Shown here in pieces: positions 1 to 5,718 of a stretch of DNA of 24,008 bases; the stretch's first letter is position 1, and each line of letters begins with the position of its first letter. The position numbers and the translations under genes were made by a program. The stretch is from a virus, in IMG/VR virus record IMGVR_UViG_3300037459_000059, positions 1-24,008 of that record; one strand, 5' to 3'. The notes under the pieces are model-generated. The model was not told the DNA's origin. It saw only the letters and a program-made list of their open reading frames with translations, and ran no database searches.

Positions 1-10
1 AGAAAAAACA

Positions 11-403
11 ATGGGTGAGTCAAAAATCACATTGAATGGGCGAGAGAAAATGCCTCAGAATATCGAATCATGGAAAAGGCTCTACGGATTAGCTGAGCAG
101 GCAATGTTACGCGATAAGGATGAGATTTCACAGCTAAAGCAGAAGCTGAATAAGGCTGAGCAGCTACCCAAAGCGCAATGGGTAAGTGTAGATACCCCGC
201 CAGAAACTAATCTTAAGGTTGTGGGCTATTCATGCTGCGAAGCCAATCCTGTTGATCTGTGGTCTTTCGTCGATACCGGAAAGGGTGGCAATCAATGGTT
301 TAGATTTGATGATTGTTACTGTGATCCTGAAGTAAGCCAGTACGGGTGGGATAACTGCTCAGAGCCTACCCACTGGATGCCACTACCGGAGCCCCCAAAA
401 TGA
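11..403 (+). CDS. DUF551-like phage protein
   Basis: A 130-residue protein whose C-terminal half resembles the DUF551 family common in phage early regions: a 'W-V-S-V-D-T-P-P' segment near residue 57, several aromatic and Cys residues, and the diagnostic end 'THWMPLPEPP'. The N-terminal 50 residues are charged and probably helical (possible short coiled coil, residues 30-50). Function of the family is unknown. The start is uncertain: ATG at 11 has no clear ribosome-binding site in the 10 bases available, while ATG at 50 (14th codon) follows a GAGAG run and may be the true start. The stop overlaps the next gene by four bases (ATGA), implying coupled translation. A second DUF551-like gene lies at 5502-5699. 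Confidence 0.75.
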   Translation: MGESKITLNGREKMPQNIESWKRLYGLAEQAMLRDKDEISQLKQKLNKAEQLPKAQWVSVDTPPETNLKVVGYSCCEANPVDLWSFVDTGKGGNQWFRFDDCYCDPEVSQYGWDNCSEPTHWMPLPEPPK

Positions 404-585
404 ACCCATCCCTAACCAACATCCTATGGATGATAATCCTTGCCCTCTCCTGCACCTTATGGGCTAACTGGGGCGAGTGTAAGCGCATCTGGGAGAGTTT
501 CAACGACTGGGCATGTAATCACAAGGTATTATTTGGATTGCTGTGCTGGGGCTCTGTTGTGCTGGTGGTCTGGGGGTTGTCGTGA
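400..585 (+). CDS. small two-helix membrane protein
   Basis: A 61-residue protein with two hydrophobic stretches, about residues 7-22 and 43-60, separated by a polar, tryptophan- and charge-rich loop. It is likely an inner-membrane protein with a short hairpin topology. The start ATG overlaps the preceding stop (ATGA) and a GGAG lies just upstream. Its own stop overlaps the GTG start of the next gene, so the three genes look translationally coupled. A two-helix small phage protein could be a holin or superinfection-exclusion factor, but nothing in the sequence singles out a role and no endolysin gene is near. Confidence 0.55.
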   Translation: MNPSLTNILWMIILALSCTLWANWGECKRIWESFNDWACNHKVLFGLLCWGSVVLVVWGLS

Positions 586-1448
586 AAGAGACATTATTTG
601 TATCATTTTCAGGCGGTCGCACGTCCGCGTATATGTGCTCGTATCTGCTGACCTATTGGAGCCATAAGTATAATTTTATATTTGTGTTTGCTAATACCGG
701 TCAAGAGGATGAAGAAACGCTTATTTTTGTCGATAAGTGTGATAAGGCTTTCAGTTTAAATCTTATATGGCTTGAGGCTGTAGTCAATCCAGAGAAGGGA
801 AAGGGTATCCGGCACAAGATTGTTAACTTTGAGGCAGCAGCAAGGAATGGGGAGCCATTTGAGGCTTATATTAAAAAGGAGGGCATCCCCAACATAGCAG
901 CGCCTAAATGCTCTGAGCGGCTTAAAAAGCGCCCCATGGAGTCCTATAGGCGGTCACTAGGATTTAAGTCTAACCACAAAACATGTGTGGGTATTCGGTC
1001 AGATGAGTGGGATAGAATGGATAGTAATTTTGAGAAGAATGGGATTATTTACCCGCTGATTAGCTGGCAACCAACAACAAAGCCCGAGATTATTCACTGG
1101 TGGGCAGAACAGCCTTTTGATCTAGAGCTACCCGAGCACTTAGGCAACTGCAAAACATGCTTTAAGAAATCCACTAGAAAGCTGTTAACCATTGCCCAAG
1201 AGATGCCAGAGGCTTTCGACTTCTGCCATAGGATGGAGGTTGAGAACGGTAGCGCCGGCCCTTCAGGGCTTGATAATAATGTGTTCTTTCGTGAAGGTCG
1301 TAGCGCTCAGGATATACTTGAAATGTCTAAACAGCCTTTTAATAAGTTTGTTGATTACAAGCCAGAACTACAGCTAACAATGGCTTTCGATATAGACCCT
1401 TTAGACTTAGAGGGTGATTGTGGCGCGGCAAGTTGTGAAATAGGGTGA
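582..1448 (+). CDS. PP-loop ATP pyrophosphatase, PAPS reductase-like
   Basis: A 288-residue member of the adenine nucleotide alpha-hydrolase / phosphoadenosine phosphosulfate reductase-like superfamily found in many phages. The nucleotide-binding PP-loop SGGRTS sits at residues 10-15, right after the first beta strand. Other marks are 'FANTGQEDEET' near residue 35, 'KCSERLKKRP' near residue 108, a 'GIRSDEWDR' segment, and a cysteine cluster 'GNCKTCFKKSTRK' in the second half. Such enzymes adenylate a substrate, but here the substrate is unknown; sulfur metabolism, nucleic-acid modification and defence evasion are all possible. I choose GTG 582, which gives a GTGA overlap with the upstream gene and lies behind a G-rich site. 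An in-frame ATG at 543 would add 13 unlikely residues inside the membrane-protein gene. It ends directly against a convergent gene with no gap. Confidence 0.85.
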   Translation: MKETLFVSFSGGRTSAYMCSYLLTYWSHKYNFIFVFANTGQEDEETLIFVDKCDKAFSLNLIWLEAVVNPEKGKGIRHKIVNFEAAARNGEPFEAYIKKEGIPNIAAPKCSERLKKRPMESYRRSLGFKSNHKTCVGIRSDEWDRMDSNFEKNGIIYPLISWQPTTKPEIIHWWAEQPFDLELPEHLGNCKTCFKKSTRKLLTIAQEMPEAFDFCHRMEVENGSAGPSGLDNNVFFREGRSAQDILEMSKQPFNKFVDYKPELQLTMAFDIDPLDLEGDCGAASCEIG

Positions 1449-1664
1449 CTATTTCTTTTTCTTCTTCTTCTTGCCTTTGGGAATGGTGGACGTATTTTTA
1501 GGGCCAACATCCTTAATAACTCTCCGAGGCTTAAGTTTACCCGGCTGAGCTGCACTGGCTGAATTAGCCCTAAATTGAACAATGTCACCTTTGTTTGGGC
1601 CTCTGGAGACTTTACGAGTAACAAGGACTTTAGGTTTAGCCTTACCTTTTACTTTCTTTGCCAT
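1449..1664 (-). CDS. small lysine-rich basic protein
   Basis: A 71-residue, very basic protein on the minus strand. It opens with alternating Lys/Val segments, has a middle part with 'GPNKGDIVQF' and an Ala/Ser/Gln patch, and ends in seven consecutive lysines. Its stop codon abuts the stop of the plus-strand PP-loop gene with no base between. No good Shine-Dalgarno site is visible (GGGA about 10 bases before the ATG). A nucleic-acid-binding role would fit the charge, but this is inference. The lysine tail is encoded by AAG/AAA repeats, so part of it could be a low-complexity expansion. It could also be a spurious frame, although the gap it fills holds no other plausible gene. Confidence 0.5.
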   Translation of the reverse strand: MAKKVKGKAKPKVLVTRKVSRGPNKGDIVQFRANSASAAQPGKLKPRRVIKDVGPKNTSTIPKGKKKKKKK

Positions 1665-1670
1665 GACATT

Positions 1671-1716
1671 ATTCCCGTTAGAGTGTCAAAGCCAGATGAT
1701 AGCCCAGAACGGGATT
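1671..1716. repeat. inverted repeat between divergent small genes
   Basis: ATTCCCGTT at 1671-1679 and AACGGGATT at 1708-1716 form an inverted repeat with 8 of 9 positions matching and a 28-base spacer. It sits in the 91-base space between the minus-strand basic protein gene and the plus-strand zinc-ribbon gene. It may be an operator for divergent transcription or chance; no strong -35/-10 pair is obvious beside it. Confidence 0.3.
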
Positions 1717-1755
1717 TATATCTATTAACCTATACAGAGAGCTAAAAGGAAATAA

Positions 1756-1932
1756 ATGATGGAAAACTTAAAGAAAGAATTAACCTGCACTCGATGTGAA
1801 AAAGTCGTAGAAACATACAGCGAAATAGTTTATTCGCAAGGTAGCAAGGTTTGTTTTGAGTGTAAAAAAGTATCTCAGGCCAGCGATAATGCTGCTTTTG
1901 ATCGGGATATGGCTCTGCGGCGCGTAGATTAA
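1756..1932 (+). CDS. small zinc-ribbon-like protein
   Basis: A 58-residue protein. Two CxxC pairs (C11/C14 and C33/C36) spaced by 18 residues make a four-cysteine zinc-ribbon or rubredoxin-like knuckle likely. The C-terminal tail is polar and charged. AGGA at 1747-1750 sits at a good distance from the ATG; a second ATG follows at once. It is the first of four tiny plus-strand genes (1756-2494) each with its own ribosome-binding site. Specific function is not recognised; such proteins in phages often bind nucleic acid or host proteins. Confidence 0.6.
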   Translation: MMENLKKELTCTRCEKVVETYSEIVYSQGSKVCFECKKVSQASDNAAFDRDMALRRVD

Positions 1933-1975
1933 CCCCCTGATACCGCCCCTATCTTGCATAAAAGAGGTGAATAGA

Positions 1976-2146
1976 ATGAATGTATTTGACGATATATGGC
2001 TGATGCATGCGGGTATAGCGTTTGCCAAAAATAGCCGAACAAAGTGCAGGGAGAGGATTGGATTTATCCCTAATCGGTACAGGGTCGGCAATTGCATAAC
2101 TTATCGATACCGCCAGAGAATGCCCAAAAGGCGTATATTTCTTTAA
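1976..2146 (+). CDS. small hypothetical basic protein
   Basis: A 56-residue protein with a hydrophobic, aromatic N-terminus and a strongly Arg-rich, Tyr-containing second half ('NRYRVGN', 'YRYRQRMPKRR'). It has two cysteines (24 and 40). A convincing AGAGGTGA site lies about seven bases before the ATG, the main reason to accept it. It sits between two other small genes in the same direction. No family recognised; the basic tail suggests nucleic-acid contact, which is inference only. Confidence 0.5.
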   Translation: MNVFDDIWLMHAGIAFAKNSRTKCRERIGFIPNRYRVGNCITYRYRQRMPKRRIFL

Positions 2147-2195
2147 CCACCTGATCCGCTGCCTATTCTGGATACTTTCATAAAAGGTTAAACAG

Positions 2196-2303
2196 ATGGA
2201 TTACATCATTTACTGGCTAACCGCTGGCCCTCATTGCGATAAGGCAAGAGAGGTTTTACAGGTTGATGGTAAGATTGCTTATGTGTGTAGGCATGATTAT
2301 TAA
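2196..2303 (+). CDS. 35-residue hypothetical peptide
   Basis: A 35-codon frame starting 13 bases after an AAAGG site and ending two bases before the ATG of the next gene. It contains two cysteines (14 and 31) and two histidines (13 and 33), a possible single metal site, and a moderately hydrophobic N-terminus. Position, spacing and ribosome-binding site favour a real gene, but the short length keeps this tentative. No function can be assigned. Confidence 0.4.
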   Translation: MDYIIYWLTAGPHCDKAREVLQVDGKIAYVCRHDY

Positions 2304-2305
2304 TT

Positions 2306-2494
2306 ATGAAATTATCCGAGCTTAAGACAAGTGATCGATTCTATTGGAAGGGTAATAAATACAGTGTATTCTTCACGTTAAAGAACCCCCCAAAGAAGGC
2401 TTATAAGGTTTGCTGTCTTGATTGGCCTATGCCTGACGGTAGTTATGATATGCCCTCGGGGCGCATTGTGAAGCCGTTACTAAGGATTGATTAA
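2306..2494 (+). CDS. small hypothetical protein
   Basis: A 62-residue protein that begins 'MKLSELKTSDRFYWKGNKY', a compact beta-strand pattern like small phage proteins with an SH3- or DUF-type fold ('leader, turn, GxxY strand'). Charged and aromatic residues alternate throughout, with adjacent cysteines in the middle. It starts two bases after the preceding stop, so re-initiation is likely. Its last bases overlap the stop of the convergent minus-strand 30-residue gene (shared TTA/TAA at 2491-2494). Function unknown. Confidence 0.6.
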   Translation: MKLSELKTSDRFYWKGNKYSVFFTLKNPPKKAYKVCCLDWPMPDGSYDMPSGRIVKPLLRID

Positions 2495-2583
2495 AACCTT
2501 TCCCATCCATCCTTCCAGTCTTCATGCCTGCCATTGCCGTAGCCAGTTTTACAGGATGTAAACTTGAATTTGGTTATTTTCAT
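2491..2583 (-). CDS. 30-residue hypothetical peptide, coupled to upstream gene
   Basis: A 30-codon minus-strand frame. Its ATG overlaps the TGA of the preceding minus-strand gene (ATGA), the same coupling arrangement used across this genome. The peptide starts with a strand-like KITKFKF segment and ends with a Gly/Asp/Trp-rich tail ('GRHEDWKDGWERF'). It converges with the plus-strand gene ending at 2494, overlapping it by three bases. No family recognised. Acceptance rests on the coupling, the balanced composition and its filling of an otherwise empty gap. Confidence 0.45.
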   Translation of the reverse strand: MKITKFKFTSCKTGYGNGRHEDWKDGWERF

Positions 2584-2804
2584 AAGCCTTTAGCCTCAGC
2601 CGCATAACCAAACGGTACAGGATCGCCATAAACCATCGTTATTTTCTCTTCAGAGAAATGGCTTTTATGCTCCGCTCCTTTTTTTGCCAAGCTCTCTTCG
2701 CTGACCAATTTAAGGTTGGCGCCCCTGCTCTCAAAACACATCATTTCACCTTGAGCACACAACGCCGTTTCGCACTCAGAGCACACTTGAATTAGCCTTC
2801 TCAT
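2580..2804 (-). CDS. small cysteine-rich protein, divergent from the repressor
   Basis: A 74-residue protein read leftward from the control region at 2805-2899. Cysteines at 8, 11, 16 and 23, with histidines at 46 and 49, suggest a metal-binding N-terminal knuckle. The rest is mixed polar with a 'DPVPFGYAAEAKGL' end. AAGGTGA lies four bases before the ATG, a strong ribosome-binding site. In a lambda-like layout a CI repressor would be expected in this divergent position, yet this protein has no helix-turn-helix and is too small. Its role is unknown; it may be an early accessory or regulatory protein made from the leftward promoter. Confidence 0.65.
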   Translation of the reverse strand: MRRLIQVCSECETALCAQGEMMCFESRGANLKLVSEESLAKKGAEHKSHFSEEKITMVYGDPVPFGYAAEAKGL

Positions 2805-2820
2805 AACATCACCTTATTGT

Positions 2821-2849
2821 TTGACAGTATGTTAAGAATGGCGTATTGT
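2821..2849 (+). promoter_or_regulatory. sigma70-like promoter for repressor and replication genes
   Basis: TTGACA (2821-2826) is a perfect -35 box, followed after exactly 17 bases by TATTGT (2844-2849), a 4-of-6 match to the -10 box. It would start transcription near 2856 and read the Xre gene and probably the O-like and P-like genes. Confidence 0.65.
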
Positions 2850-2883
2850 ATCACATATTAACCAATAGTATATAGAATGTTAA
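2831..2883. promoter_or_regulatory. candidate operator half-sites (GTTAA)
   Basis: Three copies of GTTAA occur around the divergent promoters: 2831-2835 and 2879-2883 on the plus strand, 2858-2862 on the minus strand. They alternate in direction, lie inside or just after the promoter, and are the best candidates for binding by the adjacent Xre protein. Flanks are only loosely conserved, so the motif is tentative. Confidence 0.35.
2845..2853 (-). promoter_or_regulatory. extended -10 promoter for leftward genes
   Basis: On the minus strand this reads TGATACAAT: a TG one base before TACAAT, matching an extended -10 element, which needs little -35 contact. It overlaps the -10 box of the rightward promoter, so the two polymerases could not bind together. 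It would drive the minus-strand genes at 2804 and 2583. Confidence 0.45.
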
Positions 2884-2899
2884 TGAATAGGGTTCAGTT

Positions 2900-3112
2900 A
2901 TGAACGTAGGAAAATCAATTAAAATTGCTCTTATCAATAGCGAAATGAAGAGTAAAGATCTAGCGGACAAGATGGGTGTTTCACCGTCTTACATATCCGG
3001 GCTGGCCAACGCATCGAAGAATCCAAGCATTGTGACAGTGATGAGAATCGCCATTGCTTTGGATCTACAAGTCAGTGAGTTCATAGCTTTAGGGGAAGAA
3101 AAAGCCGCTTAA
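2900..3112 (+). CDS. Xre/Cro-type helix-turn-helix regulator
   Basis: A 70-residue single-domain repressor of the HTH_3 (Xre) family. The scanning helix is near residues 18-26 ('KDLADKMGV'), the turn at 'SP', and the recognition helix at 29-37 ('PSYISGLAN'), followed by the typical 'NPSIVTVMRIAIALDL' dimer-side helices. The size matches lambda Cro rather than CI, and no cleavage or oligomerisation domain is present. It is followed by O-like and P-like replication genes, the lambda order, so it probably controls entry into replication. It likely binds the GTTAA sites upstream and may autoregulate. An AGGG lies upstream of the ATG. Confidence 0.85.
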   Translation: MNVGKSIKIALINSEMKSKDLADKMGVSPSYISGLANASKNPSIVTVMRIAIALDLQVSEFIALGEEKAA

Positions 3113-3165
3113 CGCTGGGGAGCAATTAGAGCGGCAATCAATCAAACATTTCGAGATCAATTATA

Positions 3166-3840
3166 ATGCAATGGTTCCGACTACACAACAAGCTACTCAA
3201 TGACCCTACTGTTCAAGGGCTATCTTCAGACCAATTCAAGGTCTATATCAATCTCCTTTGCTATGCCAGCTCGATAGATCGCGGCGGCTATGTCGGAACA
3301 TTAGATGAAACGGCATTCGCGTTACGTGAAACAATTGAGCATGTTACATCGTGTTTCAATGCGTTTCAGGGGGTCGGATTAATTGTTACAAATGAAACGG
3401 ATGATGAAACGTTTCAAATACCACAGTGGAAGAAAAAGCAATATGAATCAGATAGTTCCACTGAAAGAGTTAAGAAACATAGAGAAAAAGTGAAACGTTC
3501 CAAAACCGTTACTGTAACGCCCTCAGATACAGAAGCAGATACAGATACAGAACAGAAGCAGAAAGAGAGTAAGACAAAGCGTTTCACGCCTCCCTCGCAA
3601 AAGGATGTTGCTAATTACTTCTTTGAAAGACAATCACCGGCAGCGGTAGGCGAAGCCGATAAATTTATTGATTTCTACACATCAAAAAACTGGATGGTAG
3701 GGAAAAACAAAATGAAAGACTGGAAAGCATCAGTCAGAAACTGGATGCGAAAAGATGAAACCGATCAACGAACTAATTCCAAAGAGTCAACAGGCGACCG
3801 AGTATATCGACAGGCCACGGACACAAGTTGGGCTGATTAA
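3166..3840 (+). CDS. lambda O-like replication initiator
   Basis: A 224-residue protein with the layout of phage replication initiators. Residues 1-90 form a winged-helix DNA-binding domain ('MQWFRLHNKLLNDP', 'SSDQFKVYINLLCYAS', then a wing-like strand to 'IPQWKKKQYE'). Residues 95-140 are a highly charged linker rich in Lys, Asp, Thr and Gln. Residues 140-205 form a helical C-terminal domain with 'FIDFYTSKNWMVGKNKMKDWKASV', typical of phage initiators and DnaT-like proteins, expected to contact the helicase loader. The coding DNA for residues 46-84 carries the repeat cluster annotated as the origin. No strong Shine-Dalgarno site precedes the ATG, so expression may be low or controlled. The next gene starts 86 bases before its stop. 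Confidence 0.8.
   Translation: MQWFRLHNKLLNDPTVQGLSSDQFKVYINLLCYASSIDRGGYVGTLDETAFALRETIEHVTSCFNAFQGVGLIVTNETDDETFQIPQWKKKQYESDSSTERVKKHREKVKRSKTVTVTPSDTEADTDTEQKQKESKTKRFTPPSQKDVANYFFERQSPAAVGEADKFIDFYTSKNWMVGKNKMKDWKASVRNWMRKDETDQRTNSKESTGDRVYRQATDTSWAD
3306..3519. other. candidate replication origin with iterons
   Basis: Inside the O-like gene the hexamer TGAAAC or its complement GTTTCA occurs at 3306, 3327, 3353, 3363, 3393, and as the perfect palindrome TGAAACGTTTCA at 3405-3416: seven copies in 111 bases. Further copies lie at 3491 and 3581. After the cluster comes a purine-rich, A-rich stretch (about 3425-3490), then a CGTTAC-T-GTAACG palindrome at 3507-3519. This matches the lambda plan of initiator iterons followed by an easily melted asymmetric tract within gene O. 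Confidence 0.6.
3524..3564 (+). repeat. tandem CAGAtA/CAGAaG near-hexamers
   Basis: Seven head-to-tail near-repeats of CAGA(T/A)(A/G), the fifth one base short. They encode the Ser/Asp/Thr/Glu/Gln linker of the O-like protein. They may be a simple linker expansion or part of the origin lying beside the iterons. Confidence 0.6.
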
Positions 3841-4111
3841 CGAAAAAGACACCATTCTGATTAACTGGTTTTTTGCTCGACTTCAGGCGATCTATGGAAA
3901 CAAGTACATGACGGCCTTTCCTGATGACCAAGCCGTGAAGATGGCCAAGCGTGAATGGTCGGAAGAGATACTGCGAAAGTCGCAGGATGAGCTTGATCTG
4001 GCTCTCTCATCGGCCAAGCAGAAAATGATAACCGGCGACGCTGATGCAAAATGGCCTGATGTGGCTTATGTGCTGGGTCAGTGCGTCACTAGCGGGAGTC
4101 CATGGGCATGA
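3755..4111 (+). CDS. lambda P-like helicase loader (short form)
   Basis: A 118-residue protein resembling the N-terminal half of lambda replication protein P, which brings the host DnaB helicase to the origin. The similar block runs from 'INWFFARLQAIYGNKY' (about residue 36) through 'DQAVKMAKREWSEEI' and a helix ending 'DAKWPDVAYVLGQC', matching the P-family pattern of a helix, an R/K-x-W segment and a 'PSxxxFxxWC'-like end. Lambda P is about twice as long, so the domain that contacts helicase in lambda would be missing or replaced. Gene order right after the O-like gene supports the call. The only good start, ATG 3755, overlaps the O-like gene by 86 bases in another frame. A four-base ATGA overlap links it to the next gene. 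Confidence 0.6.
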   Translation: MKPINELIPKSQQATEYIDRPRTQVGLINEKDTILINWFFARLQAIYGNKYMTAFPDDQAVKMAKREWSEEILRKSQDELDLALSSAKQKMITGDADAKWPDVAYVLGQCVTSGSPWA

Positions 4112-4371
4112 GCTTAGTAAAACATTCTGATTACTGCGGAAAAACGGGCTGCCAGGAAGAGACTGTTGTCGCTTTAGCCATGGTCGAGAATCACAAGGGC
4201 ATGCGGATTATAGGCCCAGCGTCTAATTTTTTGATGATGGACAGGAATAAAAACCCTGTTGTGCCTTACGAGCTAAAGCTTGAATATAAATTCACATCAT
4301 GGATAACGCGGTGTGCAGCCTGTTATTCAGAAGATGCAATGATGGCCGATGCAAAAAGGCGGCAGGCATAA
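4108..4371 (+). CDS. small cysteine-containing hypothetical protein
   Basis: An 87-residue protein with paired cysteines at each end ('DYCGKTGCQ' near residue 8 and 'CAACYS' near residue 69), which could come together as one zinc site. The middle is mixed beta-like sequence. I choose ATG 4108 because it gives the ATGA overlap seen throughout this genome and a CGGGAG site at better distance; ATG 4102 would add two residues. It follows the P-like gene, the position of lambda nin-region genes, but I do not recognise it as a known nin protein. A +1-frame 22-codon extension downstream is described in the findings. Confidence 0.6.
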   Translation: MSLVKHSDYCGKTGCQEETVVALAMVENHKGMRIIGPASNFLMMDRNKNPVVPYELKLEYKFTSWITRCAACYSEDAMMADAKRRQA

Positions 4372-4437
4372 GGCCGGTAGGCGCGAACTGGACGCAATGA
4401 AGGGTATGTTCGATTAATTAACAGGAGAGATTGAAAT

Positions 4438-4809
4438 ATGAAGATTCACTCAGTGGATGATATTGAAAAACTAATGCAGCTTTCGGATGAGATTCAAATA
4501 GCCAATGATGGCTGGGCCGATATTTCCTTTAAGCCAAGCTTTGAAGAGCTAAAAGGGCCGATGTACGTTGAATCTATCTTGCTATCAACATATCGAATGG
4601 AGTTCGGCGCACAGTTTACGCGGTCTTATGGCTGCTCACCGGAAGAGGCGCAGCACCACAAAAGGGAGACCGCTCACGCTATCCACAGGGAGATATACGG
4701 CGACTTAATCCCTGAACTTCACCTACTAAAGCATAAAATGGAATATTCCCCAAAAAGCGAAGCTGAGGCCATACTCGACGGAATTATAAGGGCGCTGGGC
4801 AGGAATTAA
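4438..4809 (+). CDS. hypothetical phage protein, mostly helical
   Basis: A 123-residue acidic protein, predicted by eye to be mainly alpha-helical, with a His-rich central section ('AQHHKRETAHAIHREIYGDL', about residues 62-81) and a final amphipathic helix. AGGAG lies ten bases before the ATG, supporting the start. It is the first of a series of small genes (4438-6105), each separated by about 50-100 bases and each with its own ribosome-binding site, all on the plus strand. No family recognised. The histidine spacing could bind metal but matches no motif I know. Confidence 0.65.
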   Translation: MKIHSVDDIEKLMQLSDEIQIANDGWADISFKPSFEELKGPMYVESILLSTYRMEFGAQFTRSYGCSPEEAQHHKRETAHAIHREIYGDLIPELHLLKHKMEYSPKSEAEAILDGIIRALGRN

Positions 4810-4906
4810 TCAACCACTTTACACACTATTCAGCCCTACAGGATTAAAGCTTGGAACTACGCAAGAGCGAAACACCATAAACCAACTGTTAAGCGAGGAT
4901 GGATAA

Positions 4907-5152
4907 ATGAGTGAAATTTTAGAAGAGTTTGGCAAGCTGTTAGAGGCTGAGGCAAACGAAAAGGTCAAAAAAGCAATGCAATTGTTTATCCGTGTCGATG
5001 ATGTCTATAAGCGTATTGTACTGCATGCCAGCGGCTTTAGAGGTGAAATTACAGCGGTTAATTTGCGTAATCATTTTGACACTCTTGAGCTTCTTGATGA
5101 GATTGATGGAGCGATTGAAAACATGGAGATGGACTTGGCAGAAAGCGATTAA
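4907..5152 (+). CDS. small acidic helical hypothetical protein
   Basis: An 81-residue protein with an acidic N-terminal helix ('EILEEFGKLLEAEANEKV'), a central mixed segment and an acidic C-terminal helix ending 'ENMEMDLAESD'. AGGA lies upstream of the ATG. A long open frame runs antisense across this gene but lacks a good start site and reads as low-complexity hydrophobic sequence, so the plus-strand gene is preferred. The 97 bases before it (4810-4906) hold no gene or clear signal. Function unknown. Confidence 0.6.
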   Translation: MSEILEEFGKLLEAEANEKVKKAMQLFIRVDDVYKRIVLHASGFRGEITAVNLRNHFDTLELLDEIDGAIENMEMDLAESD

Positions 5153-5200
5153 CCCAAGACAGAGCACAGATCGATAACTTAATGAGAGAGGGTTTATAGA

Positions 5201-5452
5201 ATGGAATACATGGAATCGAAAATGCAGGATCATATGGAGGCTGGAGAAGCTGAATATGAAGCTCTGATAGAAGAAACAAATCCTCCAGAAGACTGGCAGC
5301 AGCCGGATTGGGATAAAACTACAAGGGTTCACGATTGGAAAAATTACACTAGCGAGCATGTCCGGCGAGAATGGCTTAATTTCTCGGGGCGTCAACGGAT
5401 GATATTATCCGCCTCCCTTGATGATCTTGCTAGCAATGAGCACTGGGATTAA
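5201..5452 (+). CDS. small hypothetical protein rich in Trp and acidic residues
   Basis: An 83-residue acidic protein. The N-terminal third is Met/Glu-rich and probably helical; the centre has several tryptophans and a Pro-rich turn ('NPPEDWQQPDW'); the C-terminal third ('GRQRMILSASLDDLASNEHWD') forms another helix. A GAGAGAGGG purine run upstream acts as the ribosome-binding site. It could bind a host protein, as many small acidic early phage proteins do, but no family or motif supports a specific role. Confidence 0.6.
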   Translation: MEYMESKMQDHMEAGEAEYEALIEETNPPEDWQQPDWDKTTRVHDWKNYTSEHVRREWLNFSGRQRMILSASLDDLASNEHWD

Positions 5453-5501
5453 CCAGCACATCTAACAAGGCACAGACACCACCATCATTGAGGAATTGAA
5501 A

Positions 5502-5699
5502 ATGAGCGAGAAATTAAGACCAATGGATGAGGCGCCGAAGGATGGCACAGAAATTCTGGCCTATCAGATTGACGGCGAAAGTCTACATCAAGTTCAGTGG
5601 CGCGAGCACAGAGAGCGATGGACTATGCGCTGGAATAGTGATTACGAGCAGCGGGACTCGCATTACTTGGGTTGGATTCCAATGCCGGACGTCGGATAG
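5502..5699 (+). CDS. DUF551-like small protein
   Basis: A 65-residue protein with the layout of short phage proteins of the DUF551 type: 'MDEAPKDGTEILAY' at the start, a conserved 'VQW' strand, and the end 'LGWIPMPDVG'. Function of the family is unknown. ATG 5502 is chosen because AGGAA lies six bases before it; an in-frame TTG at 5496 would add only two residues and would be less well placed. It shares the closing tryptophan-x-proline pattern with the protein at 11-403, so the window holds two related genes about 5 kb apart. Confidence 0.75.
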   Translation: MSEKLRPMDEAPKDGTEILAYQIDGESLHQVQWREHRERWTMRWNSDYEQRDSHYLGWIPMPDVG

Positions 5700-5718
5700 T
5701 TAACCAATGGAGAGAGTG

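Noticed and set aside
1780-2097. 105-codon minus-strand open frame
   Set aside because: It lies opposite two small plus-strand genes with clear Shine-Dalgarno sites and encodes a hydrophobic mix typical of an antisense shadow.
4940-5395. 151-codon minus-strand open frame
   Set aside because: It runs antisense to two plus-strand genes with good ribosome-binding sites and translates to Ile/Phe/Ser-rich low-complexity sequence with no recognisable family.
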